From: Arenicellales bacterium
Lineage (GTDB): Bacteria; Pseudomonadota; Gammaproteobacteria; Arenicellales; JAHEKD01
Direction: 5' to 3'
DNA: 64,000 nt
Assembly: GCA_028284225.1 (NCBI GenBank)
Contig: JANQSD010000004.1
Coordinates: 202,869-266,868, forward strand
Shown here: piece by piece, positions 25,937 to 36,109 of the stretch
Numbering within the stretch: position 1 is the first letter of the stretch
Layout of the letters: each line of letters opens with the position of its first letter
Translations under genes and position numbers: made by a program
Notes under the pieces: model-generated
Seen by the model: only the letters and a program-made list of their open reading frames with translations
Told to the model about the DNA's origin: nothing
The model's database searches: none

Positions 25937-27289
25937 TTAAAGGTACCACTCATACTCACGGGTGAAAATCGACTCCATGAATGCATCGAACTCAGCCTGT
26001 TTAACATCCGCATAGATATTCAGATAATCTGTGCTTAAATAATCATTCAAAATTTTGGCATTCCTGATTGCATCCAGCGATTGCCATAATGTCAGAGGTA
26101 ATTCTGCGTCGACCTTACTACCGGCATTACCTGAATGTTTATCACCTGCATCAAGTTGATCCTTTAAGCCGTAATGCACTCCGGCTAAGACCGCAGCGAT
26201 AACTAAATATGGGTTAGCCTCAGCCCCGGAAACCCGGTGTTCTATGCGGCGATTTTGTGCATCGCTGGGTGGAATCCGAAATGCCACTGATCGATTGTTC
26301 TCACCCCAGTCTTTAGTCACCGGCACAAATTCATCCGGTTTGAACCGCCGGTAAACATTCAAGTTAGGCGCAAAAATAGCCATGGCCTCAGACATGGTTG
26401 CCTGTAATCCTGCCACAGCCTGCCCTAATAGGCTTTCAGAATCGGTAAAAATATTATTGCCCTGCTCATCTTCCAAACTTAGGTGAACATGCAAACCGTT
26501 ACCGGATTGATCGGCAAAAGGTTTGGACATAAATGTCGCATCATAGCCCTGCTCTCTGGCAACAGCCCGAATACAGCGCCGCAACAACGCTGCATGGTCA
26601 GCCGCAATCAAAGGATCGTGCTGATGCTGGAGATTGACCTCAAACTGCCCTGCTCCATATTCACTGATCATTGTGGTAGTCGGAATTTTTTGTAACGCAC
26701 AGGCTTGCTCAAGCGCCGACAACACTGATTGAAACTCATCCAGTTTATCCAGAGACAAGACTTTGCCTTGCGCCTCGGCTCGATTGTTGAATGGAGATCT
26801 CGCCGCAACAGGCGCACCTGAGTCATCAAGCTCGGCATCTATCAAGTAAAACTCAAGCTCCACCGCCAATACCGGCTTGAGATTCAACTCCGCAAACCGC
26901 TCAACTACCTGCTTTAAAACCTGACGAGGTTCATACCAAAGTGGTTTTTGGTTTTTATAATCCACAAACTCGCACAAAACCTGGCTTCGATTAGCACCTC
27001 CCCACGGCACAGGCACCAGCGTATTCTCAATCGGCACTGCAAACGCATCCGGGTCACCATCAGAAAATCCGTAACCCATCGGATCAGCCGTGTTACCCAA
27101 GACATCCACCAACTGCATGGCGCCACAAACCGGCGTACCATACTTAAAAAACGATCCCATGCTTTGACGCGGCAAACGCTTACCAATCGCATTACCACAC
27201 AAATCAATAATCAACACATCAAGATGCGAGGTATCAGGATGATCTTGCAGGAATTGCTTTAACTCTGTGTTTTGGGTTTCATCATTCAT
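25937..27289 (-). CDS. Glutamine synthetase family protein (PuuA-like gamma-glutamyl ligase)
   Basis: ATP-dependent ligase of the glutamine synthetase fold, probably joining glutamate to an amine (as PuuA does to putrescine) rather than to ammonia. Visible blocks: LIIDLCGNAIGKRLPR, EFYLIDAELD, SEYGAGQFEVNL, SGNGLHVHLS, FVPVTKDWGENNRSVAFR and RIEHRVSGAEANPYL. At 450 aa, with an N-terminal GKRLP block in place of a GlnA-type one, it fits the PuuA group. It lies downstream of, and on the same strand as, the kinase/aminotransferase fusion and PhnD-like genes; the actual amine is unknown. Confidence 0.85.
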   Translation of the reverse strand: MNDETQNTELKQFLQDHPDTSHLDVLIIDLCGNAIGKRLPRQSMGSFFKYGTPVCGAMQLVDVLGNTADPMGYGFSDGDPDAFAVPIENTLVPVPWGGANRSQVLCEFVDYKNQKPLWYEPRQVLKQVVERFAELNLKPVLAVELEFYLIDAELDDSGAPVAARSPFNNRAEAQGKVLSLDKLDEFQSVLSALEQACALQKIPTTTMISEYGAGQFEVNLQHQHDPLIAADHAALLRRCIRAVAREQGYDATFMSKPFADQSGNGLHVHLSLEDEQGNNIFTDSESLLGQAVAGLQATMSEAMAIFAPNLNVYRRFKPDEFVPVTKDWGENNRSVAFRIPPSDAQNRRIEHRVSGAEANPYLVIAAVLAGVHYGLKDQLDAGDKHSGNAGSKVDAELPLTLWQSLDAIRNAKILNDYLSTDYLNIYADVKQAEFDAFMESIFTREYEWYL

Positions 27290-27331
27290 AAGTCGGAAAC
27301 AACTGATTTGCTAATTTATACTAAGTTCATC

Positions 27332-27360
27332 TTGTCATTGCGAGTGCAACGAAGCAATCC
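27332..27360. repeat. Short palindromic repeat, TTGTCATTGCGAG type
   Basis: TTGTCATTGCGAGTGCAACG continues into AAGCAATCC. This matches the widespread proteobacterial repeat whose two ends, ATTGC and GCAAT, pair. It sits in the 250-bp gap between the aminotransferase fusion and the glutamine-synthetase-like gene, which otherwise shows no gene. Confidence 0.6.
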
Positions 27361-27540
27361 ATAATAATTAAAGTACTTACAAAATACACCGGAGTGAGTA
27401 AACAACATTCCAAATATAAGCCTTTGCGTGGATCCCTACAAATGCTGTATGGGTAATCATCACAACTTTTATTCCGATGCTAGGCGCCTTACTTCTATGG
27501 TTTGCAAAAACTAATTAGGAATTAATAAACGATACACTTT

Positions 27541-30500
27541 TTATGATTCTTGATAGTTAGTAATTTTCATTGAGCTTTCTAGCCGACTAATCAAGAAATC
27601 CGCATCCTCTTTAGACAAGACCATAGGCGGTTTGAATTTCAGCACATTCTCATAAGGCCCATCCGTTGAAAACAGCACACCGTTTTCTCTTAGGTCGTTG
27701 ACGATATCGCTGGCGAGTTCGGTGGCGGGTTCCAGGGTTTGTCTGTCTTTAACGAGTTCTAGCCCTAGGAAAAAGCCTCTGCCTCTAACATCACCTATTT
27801 CTTTATATTGTTGTTTTAATTCATTGAATTTATTCAACAAATAGTTTCCAGTATTTAATGCGTTTTGCATCAGGTTTTCGTTTTCAATGGCGTCCATTAC
27901 GGCCATACCGACTGCGGTTGAAACCGGATTACCGCCGAAGGAGTTGAAGTATTCCATGCCATTGGCGAATTTGCTGGCTAATTCTTGTGTGGTGACTACG
28001 GCTGCCAAGGGGTGACCGTTACCGATGGGTTTGCCCAGCACCACAATATCGGGGATGACATCTTGCAATTCGAACGCCCAAAAGTGGGAACCGACCCGCC
28101 CGAAACCACATTGAACTTCATCGGCTATACACAAACCCCCTTCGGCACGGACTGCCTGATAAGCCACTCTTAAGTAACCGTCCGGATATACTACCTGCCC
28201 ACCTACACCTGAAATCGATTCAGCGATGAAAGCTGCCGGACCATGGCCGGTTCGTTGTTTGATGTTGTCAACACATTCGGCTACGGATTGCGCATAGGCC
28301 TGCCCTGATGCTTCACTCATGCCTTTGTGAGGCCCACGATAGGGGTCTGGGAATTCCGCTATCTCGACGAATTCCGGCTTAGAAAAACCGCCTTTGCGCT
28401 TGAATTTATATGGACTGATATCAACAGTTGCTGCTGAATTACCATGGTAGCCCCAATCCAACACAATGGTGTCCTTTACTCCAGTTGCTGTTCTGGCAAT
28501 GCGTAGTGCCAGTTCATTAGCTTCCGTGCCTGAATTGACAAAGTACACAACAGATAACGGATCAGGCAAGGTCGCTGCTATACGTTCGGCAAAATCCAGG
28601 ATAGTTTTATGTAGATAACGCGTATTGGTATTTAATACTCTGGCCTGGGTTTCCAGTGCTTCGACCACATGCGGATGGCAATGCCCAACATGGCAAATAT
28701 TATTAACACAGTCCAGATATTGACGTCCTGTGTGGTCATATAAATAAGCGCCCTCACCCCGGACAATGTTTAATTTATTGCGATATGAAATGCTTAACGA
28801 TGGCCCCAGCAATCGCTGCCGGCGTTCAAGCAAATTGGATTCATCCGGCAACTCAAACGATTCGGGTGAAAGTTGAAAAATAAAATTCGGATCTGGGCAA
28901 ATTTCTGACCAGACCGGCCATAGCGATTTTTCACCGACGCCATTATATTCGGCCTTCAAACCCAACATATCAGTCATGACCTGAAAATGCAGGTGTGGCG
29001 CCCAGTTACCGTTAACTTCAAACTCACCGATGTGGCCGATCAGTTGCCCTGCTTTAACCTCTTGTCCTTCTTGCAAAAGTTCGAGAGCCGAACGTGATAA
29101 GTGGCCGTAAAGTGTATAAAACTTCGCACCATTATCACCGGCATCATGCTCCAGCATAATAGTTGGGCCAAAGCCTTGTGGGATGGCGTTATCATCCAGC
29201 GCATAAACTCTGCCCGGTAGTGGCGCATACAAGGCTGCTCCTGCATCGATGAATATATCCAGACCCAGGTGCATGGTGCGATGCTCAGGCGTGACCACAC
29301 TGGCAAATTGATCGGCAATATAAACATTACGATCCTCAGCATAGCGGCCGATCAGGTAAGCAATTGAATTAGCTTTATCCTCATCCGTCAGCAAGTCCTG
29401 GTAGTGTTCGACGCGTGAATTTTCAATAATATTATTTAGCGGCAAAACACGGCGTGGTGAGCGTTTCAAATCAACATCAAACATATTGACGGGTTGATTC
29501 TGTGACGAGGATAACCACTCAACAATCTGCTGATGGTTTTTGGTCGCCGAATAACCTGCTGCTTTGCGGAAAACCGCCGTCATAAATGCCGGGTTAATTT
29601 CCTGCATGCGCCAGAGCAGATCGAAAGCAGGTTTTTGTGAAATAAGTAAGTACTCGTTATTTTGATAATCTTTACTACGGTAGGATGAAATACAAACACT
29701 CATCACCAGGCGCAAACGAATTAAGTCAAATAGAACATCCAGCTCGTTTTCTTGCAACGGAAGATGCCGAACATATCCTTCAATTATTCGCTGGCCGGCA
29801 CCGTATAGATCACCCTCATCTTGTAGGGCATAAGCCATTGCCACGGCCAGTTCATTGATTTGTCGCCCATAGCACAGATCACCATAATCGATTAAACCTG
29901 TGACACGCTGGTTGTTCGACTCCACGATGATGTTATTGTCATTAGCATCCTGATGAACCACCGCACAGCGCAAATAATCCAGTCTGGGTAGAACATACTT
30001 CTCGTAACGTTCAAACAATTGCGCCAGTAACTGCCTGTTTTGTTCATCCTCTATGTGTTCAAGGTAAACCTTACATTCAATTGCATTATCCAAATTCCAG
30101 AGGAAATCGCCACGGTGTGCCGCAACATGCCCAAAACCCGATAATGATTTAGATAGCTTGCCCAAGTATTCACCCAGGCTTTGCAATAGCTGATCGGTTT
30201 TGTTTACTTCACTGTACAACTCGCCTTCCAAAAAACTGACCAGTCGAACACAATGTTGACCTTGATCGCTTTGAGCTTGCTGAATCGAATTGCCATCGAT
30301 ACCCTTGAGTACTTCAGGCACAAGGCCTTGCATCCCGGTTTTACTTAAATGTGACAATGCTTTGTTTTGCAAATCCAGTATTTGCGAATCTTCGGCGATA
30401 TTAGAAATTTTCAGCACATAACTATCATTTTCTGTAATTACTTTTATATTTTGATCTCGTTCGCTCACCAGGGCTTTTAACTCACCTTGCATTCCGTAAC

Positions 30501-30585
30501 CGTCTTGCAGAATTTTATTAATTTGTTCATTTGCTAGATTAGGCGGATCAGTCTGAAAAACTGAATCGGTAGCAGATTTATTCAT
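27541..30585 (-). CDS. APH-type kinase / M23 peptidase-fold / class III aminotransferase fusion
   Basis: A 1014-residue three-domain protein without a signal peptide. Residues about 30-330 are an aminoglycoside phosphotransferase-fold kinase with HQDANDNN (about 212) and [11 protein letters not shown]. Residues about 420-560 are an M23/LytM-like fold that keeps HLGLD (about 438) and HLHFQV (about 530), the zinc-site residues. Residues about 590-1005 are a PLP class III aminotransferase with [11 protein letters not shown] and lysine in VLGKPIGNG (about 852). Fused proteins of this layout occur in other proteobacteria. The kinase plus class III pair recalls hydroxylysine kinase with phosphohydroxylysine phospho-lyase, or the ethanolamine-phosphate equivalent, so a phosphorylate-then-eliminate route is a reasonable guess. 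The substrate is not known. Confidence 0.88.
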   Translation of the reverse strand: MNKSATDSVFQTDPPNLANEQINKILQDGYGMQGELKALVSERDQNIKVITENDSYVLKISNIAEDSQILDLQNKALSHLSKTGMQGLVPEVLKGIDGNSIQQAQSDQGQHCVRLVSFLEGELYSEVNKTDQLLQSLGEYLGKLSKSLSGFGHVAAHRGDFLWNLDNAIECKVYLEHIEDEQNRQLLAQLFERYEKYVLPRLDYLRCAVVHQDANDNNIIVESNNQRVTGLIDYGDLCYGRQINELAVAMAYALQDEGDLYGAGQRIIEGYVRHLPLQENELDVLFDLIRLRLVMSVCISSYRSKDYQNNEYLLISQKPAFDLLWRMQEINPAFMTAVFRKAAGYSATKNHQQIVEWLSSSQNQPVNMFDVDLKRSPRRVLPLNNIIENSRVEHYQDLLTDEDKANSIAYLIGRYAEDRNVYIADQFASVVTPEHRTMHLGLDIFIDAGAALYAPLPGRVYALDDNAIPQGFGPTIMLEHDAGDNGAKFYTLYGHLSRSALELLQEGQEVKAGQLIGHIGEFEVNGNWAPHLHFQVMTDMLGLKAEYNGVGEKSLWPVWSEICPDPNFIFQLSPESFELPDESNLLERRQRLLGPSLSISYRNKLNIVRGEGAYLYDHTGRQYLDCVNNICHVGHCHPHVVEALETQARVLNTNTRYLHKTILDFAERIAATLPDPLSVVYFVNSGTEANELALRIARTATGVKDTIVLDWGYHGNSAATVDISPYKFKRKGGFSKPEFVEIAEFPDPYRGPHKGMSEASGQAYAQSVAECVDNIKQRTGHGPAAFIAESISGVGGQVVYPDGYLRVAYQAVRAEGGLCIADEVQCGFGRVGSHFWAFELQDVIPDIVVLGKPIGNGHPLAAVVTTQELASKFANGMEYFNSFGGNPVSTAVGMAVMDAIENENLMQNALNTGNYLLNKFNELKQQYKEIGDVRGRGFFLGLELVKDRQTLEPATELASDIVNDLRENGVLFSTDGPYENVLKFKPPMVLSKEDADFLISRLESSMKITNYQES

Positions 30586-30639
30586 GATTCACTTCAACCT
30601 GGATAGTTACGAGGTTTCGGACGATTACGAGATTTGTAA

Positions 30640-31428
30640 TTATAACTTTGCAATTGCAGACCCTGGACGCGGGATAGCTTGATAATATGATTGCAACTCT
30701 ACATGCTGAATATCTTTCAATAGCAAATCATCATTTACACTCTTCAGCGCGACATCAGCACAGACCTGTTTAATTGCATTAAATAAGGCTTCAACTGTTT
30801 CATCATCTGTGTGAATCGAGGTAATTAACGGCAGCCCTGGAGTTTTTTTTGTGGCTGCCAAAATTCTGGTGTTTTCCAAGACATGCGGCTGGTATTTCTC
30901 AAGCAAGCTGTGTGTTACACAATCCACCGCACAAATATCCGCTATATCCTTGCTCACATTGAGAATACTCTGGCGATGGCCGCCCGATAAAATCTTTTCA
31001 CCAAAGAATGTCGGGCTAATATTTTGCTCAAGCAAGTTAACACGCACAGCATTAAAACCGGATTGAGAATCAATGCCGTTATAAGTAAAACGTGCACCTT
31101 TAAAATCTTGAATCGTAGTGTGTTGATCGCAGGCCTGGACGATATAAAAACTACAATAGTTGGGCCCTTCACATCCTTTTGCTGTAAAAACTGGTGTACC
31201 GATGAGTTTAACCTGCGATTGCAAATGCGATACCAATGGAAAGCCGCAGGTTTGACTCAGTAATAAATCTTTGCGCAACCAATGTTTAAACAGATCACCT
31301 TCTGGTTCAGTAATCATTTCAGGTGCTTCAATACCCTGAGACTTAAGCCTTGTTTGCACAGCCAGCCACCATGCATGCAGGCTTTGCTGCATCTCAGGCA
31401 AGTTATACATTGGATAGGAAATAACCAT
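30640..31428 (-). CDS. PhnD-like periplasmic-binding-fold protein without signal peptide
   Basis: 262 residues resembling phosphate/phosphonate-type ABC substrate-binding proteins: KLIGTPVFTAKGCEGPNYCS, DFKGARFTYNGIDSQSGFNAVR, FFGEKILSGGHRQSI, VSKDIADICAVDCVTHSLL and the TPGLPLIT block follow the family order. There is no N-terminal signal sequence and no ABC transporter beside it, so it may be a cytoplasmic ligand sensor. It is 54 nt upstream of the kinase/aminotransferase gene, in one apparent unit with it and the glutamine-synthetase-like gene. Confidence 0.75.
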   Translation of the reverse strand: MVISYPMYNLPEMQQSLHAWWLAVQTRLKSQGIEAPEMITEPEGDLFKHWLRKDLLLSQTCGFPLVSHLQSQVKLIGTPVFTAKGCEGPNYCSFYIVQACDQHTTIQDFKGARFTYNGIDSQSGFNAVRVNLLEQNISPTFFGEKILSGGHRQSILNVSKDIADICAVDCVTHSLLEKYQPHVLENTRILAATKKTPGLPLITSIHTDDETVEALFNAIKQVCADVALKSVNDDLLLKDIQHVELQSYYQAIPRPGSAIAKL

Positions 31429-31543
31429 AGCGCAAAAATACCAGAATTAGTGATAAATACCCATATGTATGATCAGTCATTCTGAACGCATGTGAAGAAT
31501 CTCCTCGTATTGACCGCCACATCTAAATACCAAAAGTCTTATT

Positions 31544-32446
31544 TTAATTTATTTGTCCTACGATCCAATCTCTGACTTTTACAGCTTCCGGGCTTAATGT
31601 TTTATTCTTAGGCCAGACCAAGTAGAAGGCTTTTCCACTATCAAAACTTTCCGGTATAACCTTGATTAACAAACCCGCATCGATGAGTCGATCAACGATA
31701 TGTTGCCAGCCGAATGCAATGCCCTGGCCTTCAAGGGCAGCCTGAATAACCAAGGCATAATCGTTCAAGCGCAAACCTTCACCTTTGTCGTAAAAGTCGA
31801 CACCCATGGCCGAAAACCAATCCTGCCAGCTGGTGCGTGGGCGAAACGGTTCATCCAGATGAATCAAACGGTGCCTGATCAGATCACTTGGCTTTTCCGG
31901 CCTGGGCCGGGTTTCGAAATAGTCGTTCTTGGCGATAGCAAATATTTGCTCGTGAGCTAACAAAGCACAATCATATTCATCCCACTCACCCTCACCATGG
32001 CGAATACCCAGGGAAATTGATTCTTCAATTAAGTCCACATCTTTATCACTTGTTTGCAGACGCAAATCAATCTCAGGGTAAGCCCGGCGGAACGCCATCA
32101 TCCTGGGTAACAACCAATAACTGGCAAATGCAGTGGAGCTGGATATAGTGACATGGTTTTCACCTGCTTTTTGTTTTATGAACTCGACGCCACGCTGCAG
32201 GAACGAAAAGCCCGTGACCACTTCTTGATACAAGCGTTCTCCTTCTTCCGTCAATGTTACTTTTCGATGCTGACGCTGAAACAGCTTTATACCCAAATGT
32301 TGTTCCAGTTGTTTAATAAAGTAACTTACTGATGCCTGCGTCATAGCTAATTCACGCCCAGCATGAGTAAAATTCCCCATACGGGCTGCGACGCAAAACA
32401 CTAATAACGAATTGCTGATCGGGAGTAACTGTTTAATTCTTTGCAT
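31544..32446 (-). CDS. LysR-family regulator (GcvA-like)
   Basis: Transcription regulator with N-terminal winged helix (AARMGNFTHAGRELAMTQAS, VSYFIKQLEQHLGIKLFQR) and a periplasmic-binding-type effector domain (from about residue 95, VTISSSTAFASYWLLPRM). The last block is typical of the GcvA subgroup. At 300 aa it is normal. It is divergent from the MttB-family gene, with a 104-bp shared AT-rich gap, and precedes the PhnD-like/aminotransferase/GS unit. Control of one or both units is likely but inferred. Confidence 0.9.
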   Translation of the reverse strand: MQRIKQLLPISNSLLVFCVAARMGNFTHAGRELAMTQASVSYFIKQLEQHLGIKLFQRQHRKVTLTEEGERLYQEVVTGFSFLQRGVEFIKQKAGENHVTISSSTAFASYWLLPRMMAFRRAYPEIDLRLQTSDKDVDLIEESISLGIRHGEGEWDEYDCALLAHEQIFAIAKNDYFETRPRPEKPSDLIRHRLIHLDEPFRPRTSWQDWFSAMGVDFYDKGEGLRLNDYALVIQAALEGQGIAFGWQHIVDRLIDAGLLIKVIPESFDSGKAFYLVWPKNKTLSPEAVKVRDWIVGQIN

Positions 32447-32550
32447 AGATACAGTCTATCAAAATTATAAATATTTAGCTGGATTACAACAAAATAATTA
32501 TCAATTAACATTGAATAATCAAATGCTAAATAACATCAGGAATGACCGTA

Positions 32551-34065
32551 ATGAGCCGAGCCAATCGTTCCAGGCGCGAATCTAGACAACGCGAAACCGT
32601 CAAAGCCCCTGCATATATTAAACGTAAGATTCCTTTTTACGAATTTTTAAACGAAGAAGGATTAGTCAAACTGGAGGAACAAGCTGACTGGCTAATGCAG
32701 GAAATCGGCATGGAATTCCGCGATGACCCAAAGGCGCTAGAAATTTGGAAGGCCGGTGGCGCAGAGGTAAACGGCACCCGAGTCAAGCTTGAAAAAGGTA
32801 TGGCTCGCGAACTGTGCAAAACGATCCCGAAAAAATTCACCCAATTAGCTCGTAATCCCAACAAGAGCGTTGAAATTGGTGGCACATCCCAGATTTTTGC
32901 ACCGGTTTACGGTCCCCCATTTGTTCGTGATTTGGAAGATGGCCGTCGTTACGGAACGATTAAGGACCATGAGAATCTAGTCAAGATTGCGTATAGTTTG
33001 CCCAGTTTACATCATACCGGGCTGGTCATCTGTGAGCCCTGCGATGTACCGGTTTCCAAACGTCATTTTGATATGGTGTACAACCACATGCGCTATAACG
33101 ACAAGCCCTTTCTGGGTGCGATCACAGAAAAATCACGCGCTCAGGATTCGGTAGATATGGCGCGAGTATTGTTTGGTGAAGATGTGATGAATAACAATTG
33201 TGTGATCATGGGTAATGTCAACACCAACTCACCGCTGCTGATCGACCGCGTTGTTACTGAAGCGGCTCAAGTGTATTGTGGCGCTAATCAGGGCTTAATT
33301 GTTGCACCGTTTATTCTGGGCGGTGCAATGGGCCCTGTCACCACAGCTGCCTCAATTGCACAGGCCCTGGCCGAAGCAATGATGGTAGGTGCATTTACTC
33401 AACTTGTCCGTCCAGGTGCCCCCTTTATTCTGGGCAACTTTTTATCTTCCATGAGCTTGAAGAGTGGCGCGCCGACTTTCGGGATGCCAGAACCGGTCAT
33501 GTCGAATTTAGTGATTGGCCAACTGGCCAGACGTCTGGGCGTACCGCTACGCTGTGGCGGCTCATTAACAGCGTCTAAATTACCTGATGCTCAAGCAGCG
33601 GCTGAAAGTGCCGACTCTATGCTGTCAACTGCCCTTGGCGGTGCCAACTTTGTCCTGCATGCCGCAGGATGGCTGGAAGGCGGCCTGGTCACCGGCTATG
33701 AAAAACTGGTTTTAGATGCTGATCGACTCGGCGCTTACCAGGTCATGCTTGCGGGCCTACCCATGGATGAAAATGCTATGGGCCGCTCTGCATACAGCGA
33801 AGTAGAACCCGCCGGACATTTCCTCGGTTGCAGTCATACCATGGGCAATTACCAAACAGCTTTTTACGATGCCAAGCTTTCTGATAGTGAGAGCTGTGAA
33901 CAATGGGAAGAGAACGGCTCTAAAGATTCAGCCAGACGCGCCTATGAACGCTGGAACCAAATTCTTGATGAATATGAATTGCCGCCCATGGATGATGCTA
34001 AAGACGAAGAGTTAAAAGAATACATTGCCAAACGTAAAGCCGAAATACCCGATGCCTGGTATTAA
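32551..34065 (+). CDS. MttB-superfamily (trimethylamine methyltransferase family) protein, non-pyrrolysine
   Basis: Predicted corrinoid-dependent methyltransferase of the COG5598 family, acting on a quaternary amine such as glycine betaine or a relative. The TIM-barrel family blocks are visible: VYGPPFVRDLEDGRRYGT, MGNVNTNSPLLIDRV, PFILGGAMGPVTTAASIAQA and LGGANFVLHAAGWLEGGL. The frame is open throughout, so there is no amber-coded pyrrolysine, like MtgB. I choose ATG 32551: the AGGA is nine bases upstream of it but abuts the ATG at 32542. No corrinoid protein gene is in the window, so the methyl acceptor is unseen. Confidence 0.88.
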   Translation: MSRANRSRRESRQRETVKAPAYIKRKIPFYEFLNEEGLVKLEEQADWLMQEIGMEFRDDPKALEIWKAGGAEVNGTRVKLEKGMARELCKTIPKKFTQLARNPNKSVEIGGTSQIFAPVYGPPFVRDLEDGRRYGTIKDHENLVKIAYSLPSLHHTGLVICEPCDVPVSKRHFDMVYNHMRYNDKPFLGAITEKSRAQDSVDMARVLFGEDVMNNNCVIMGNVNTNSPLLIDRVVTEAAQVYCGANQGLIVAPFILGGAMGPVTTAASIAQALAEAMMVGAFTQLVRPGAPFILGNFLSSMSLKSGAPTFGMPEPVMSNLVIGQLARRLGVPLRCGGSLTASKLPDAQAAAESADSMLSTALGGANFVLHAAGWLEGGLVTGYEKLVLDADRLGAYQVMLAGLPMDENAMGRSAYSEVEPAGHFLGCSHTMGNYQTAFYDAKLSDSESCEQWEENGSKDSARRAYERWNQILDEYELPPMDDAKDEELKEYIAKRKAEIPDAWY

Positions 34066-34082
34066 AACCTGTTGAAATTCAG

Positions 34083-34994
34083 CTACTTATCATCCATTTG
34101 ATGGATAGACTTAAGCCGGTAATCGAGTTTGCCTGGAGTATAACCTAAAGCATCCGCCGCTTTTGAAATTTTCCCCCCGTTCTTCTTCATTGCCTCTTCA
34201 ATATATAATTTTTCAAGTCTCAACAATTGATCTTGTAAATTTATTTTTTCTTCCCCAGCATATAAAAAGAAAAACAAATTATTCTTTCGACTCCAAGAAA
34301 GCGTCCCGGGAATTAAGATTGAAAAATCAAAAATTTTATTATTAGAGCAAGCATATATGCAACCTGCCAAAAATATAGTTGTTGTAATCGGAACAATAAC
34401 CACTGCATTAACTTTTACACCAAGCGCCATCAGAAAGATCACAGTTAAGACTGATATCAAAAGAGGCAACATGGAGATTAATATGATAGAGGAGCGCGCT
34501 CTTATAATGTTATCTTTTTCACTATAGCTAAATGTTTTTTTACATATTATATAAATACATGTAATCAATTCTATTATCGAAAACATCTGAAACAAAAAAT
34601 AGAATTCCCCTGGTATCCTGGTAATCGTAGAATGAAGCATCTTACTATCAGCAATGATAAAATCGGTAAAAACTATCAAAACACTAATAACAATACCAAA
34701 GCTATGAAGCAAATTAACTGCCACAATATTTACTTTAGTTACGACCAACACAAGAACCGTTAATAAAATAAGCGAAAGTATAGCTAAAACATAATAAATT
34801 TTGAGCATCGCCAGATTTTGGCCTATTTGTGTGAATGTCAAAAACTCAGCAAAATTCAGCAAACAGAGTAGAGTGACCAAAATAATTAACAACTGTTTAA
34901 AGTCATTTTTTTGTTTTATTGCGACAAAAAACAAAAAATAGCATTTTATTAACAATGCTATAAATGACGGAATTGCTATTAAACTTGGTTGCAA
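34083..34994 (-). CDS. Seven-helix membrane protein with C-terminal Fis-type HTH (paralog B)
   Basis: 303 residues: seven hydrophobic helices over residues 1-230, then a cytoplasmic tail ending in a Fis/NtrC-type helix-turn-helix (LEKLYIEEAMKKNGG, ISKAADALGYTPGKLDYRL). The helix pattern and the block NAVVIVPITTTIFLAGCIYA resemble the 7TM input domain of some sensor histidine kinases, but no kinase domain follows. TRIPGEFYFLFQ in the fourth loop is shared with the paralog at 36354. It begins with TTG 34994, with GGGA six bases upstream, 13 nt after the KAS III-like gene. Likely a membrane-bound one-component regulator; ligand unknown. The DNA is very AT-rich. Confidence 0.7.
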   Translation of the reverse strand: MQPSLIAIPSFIALLIKCYFLFFVAIKQKNDFKQLLIILVTLLCLLNFAEFLTFTQIGQNLAMLKIYYVLAILSLILLTVLVLVVTKVNIVAVNLLHSFGIVISVLIVFTDFIIADSKMLHSTITRIPGEFYFLFQMFSIIELITCIYIICKKTFSYSEKDNIIRARSSIILISMLPLLISVLTVIFLMALGVKVNAVVIVPITTTIFLAGCIYACSNNKIFDFSILIPGTLSWSRKNNLFFFLYAGEEKINLQDQLLRLEKLYIEEAMKKNGGKISKAADALGYTPGKLDYRLKSIHQMDDK

Positions 34995-35007
34995 CTATTT
35001 TCCCGAT

Positions 35008-36012
35008 TTAATTTATCTGTAAAGACAATGCGATTTGAGATATCGACAATCCACTGCCGGCACCCATCAATAAAATATTCATTGATTTTATATTACTTAA
35101 ATTTAATGTTCTAGTAATATTTACAGGCATAGTTGCTGAAGCAATATTTCCAAGCTGCGGAAAAGTCTTTGACATTTTACTCATCTCAACACTTGTCATT
35201 TTTGAAAACCTCTGGTGCGGACGCTTACCAACCTGATGAGTTATTAAATAATCGGGCTTATTCCAATTTAATTTTTTTAGCGTTTTTTTCAAAAGCTTTT
35301 TATGTTGCATTAACATTTTTGCACATATTTTATCCATAATCATCTGACCGGAAAACTGATTATCTGGAAAATGATAGTGACAAAGTTCATAACTAGAGCT
35401 ATCAGATTGCATTTGAAAGTCAACGAATTTGAATCGATGTATTGCTGGGTATGATGTTATGAGCATCGCTCCTGCAGCATCACCAATAGTCAGAGCACCA
35501 AACATTGTCTGGAATTTACTATGATCATGATTGATGGAGTTTATTGCTAGTTTAGTTATGTTTGATGAAATCTCAGCAGTAACTAACAATACAGTATTAA
35601 GACCTCTTTTAATAAATGAATCCGCAACAAACATTCCATCAGAAAACCCATGGCAGGCGTTAGTAATGTCGAAACAAAAGCCGTTGCTACCAATATTTGT
35701 TTGCACTACATGGGCTGTACCTGGCTCAAGATAATCCCGCTCAATACCACAATAAATGACGCAATCTATATCCTTTACATCAATATTGTTTTCGCATAAT
35801 AATTTTTCTGCAGCTTTTGATGCAATATATGAATGCCTATTTTCATTTGAATTCACGAATCTTCGTTCAAGAATTCCCATTCTTTCATTAATAAAGGTTC
35901 TTGAAACTCCAAAATTGGCTTCGGATTTCAGCTCATCCATCAAATCTTCAGATTTGACTATCTCAGTTGGAATAAATGAGCTTGCTGCATAAATATATGA
36001 ATTAATTGACAT
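35008..36012 (-). CDS. KAS III-like beta-ketoacyl-ACP synthase family enzyme
   Basis: Thiolase-fold condensing enzyme of the FabH/PqsD type, 334 aa. The catalytic triad is visible: Cys in DITNACHGFSDGM, His in LITHQVGKRPHQRF, and Asn in LGNIASATMPVNI. The N-terminal KSEDL and GILERRFVN blocks and the C-terminal LLMGAGSGLSISQIAL fit. I start at ATG 36012, with AGAGG seven bases upstream; an upstream in-frame reading adds 16 unsupported residues. It is not beside fatty-acid genes but between two paralogous membrane regulators, so a specialised product (signal or lipid) is more likely than housekeeping FabH. The product is unknown. Confidence 0.82.
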   Translation of the reverse strand: MSINSYIYAASSFIPTEIVKSEDLMDELKSEANFGVSRTFINERMGILERRFVNSNENRHSYIASKAAEKLLCENNIDVKDIDCVIYCGIERDYLEPGTAHVVQTNIGSNGFCFDITNACHGFSDGMFVADSFIKRGLNTVLLVTAEISSNITKLAINSINHDHSKFQTMFGALTIGDAAGAMLITSYPAIHRFKFVDFQMQSDSSSYELCHYHFPDNQFSGQMIMDKICAKMLMQHKKLLKKTLKKLNWNKPDYLITHQVGKRPHQRFSKMTSVEMSKMSKTFPQLGNIASATMPVNITRTLNLSNIKSMNILLMGAGSGLSISQIALSLQIN

Positions 36013-36109
36013 TTTATAAGCCTCTGATTTCAAAATTAAATTTCTGTAATCGGAAACCATATCAAAAAATATTTTTATTGCATCTGAAATTAGATGCCTT
36101 ATGGTCGCT

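Noticed and set aside
27541-30585. Secreted peptidoglycan hydrolase because of the M23 domain
   Set aside because: There is no signal peptide and the domain is embedded between cytoplasmic enzyme domains.
32551-34065. Pyrrolysine-containing MttB
   Set aside because: The frame has no internal TAG; it belongs to the non-pyrrolysine group.
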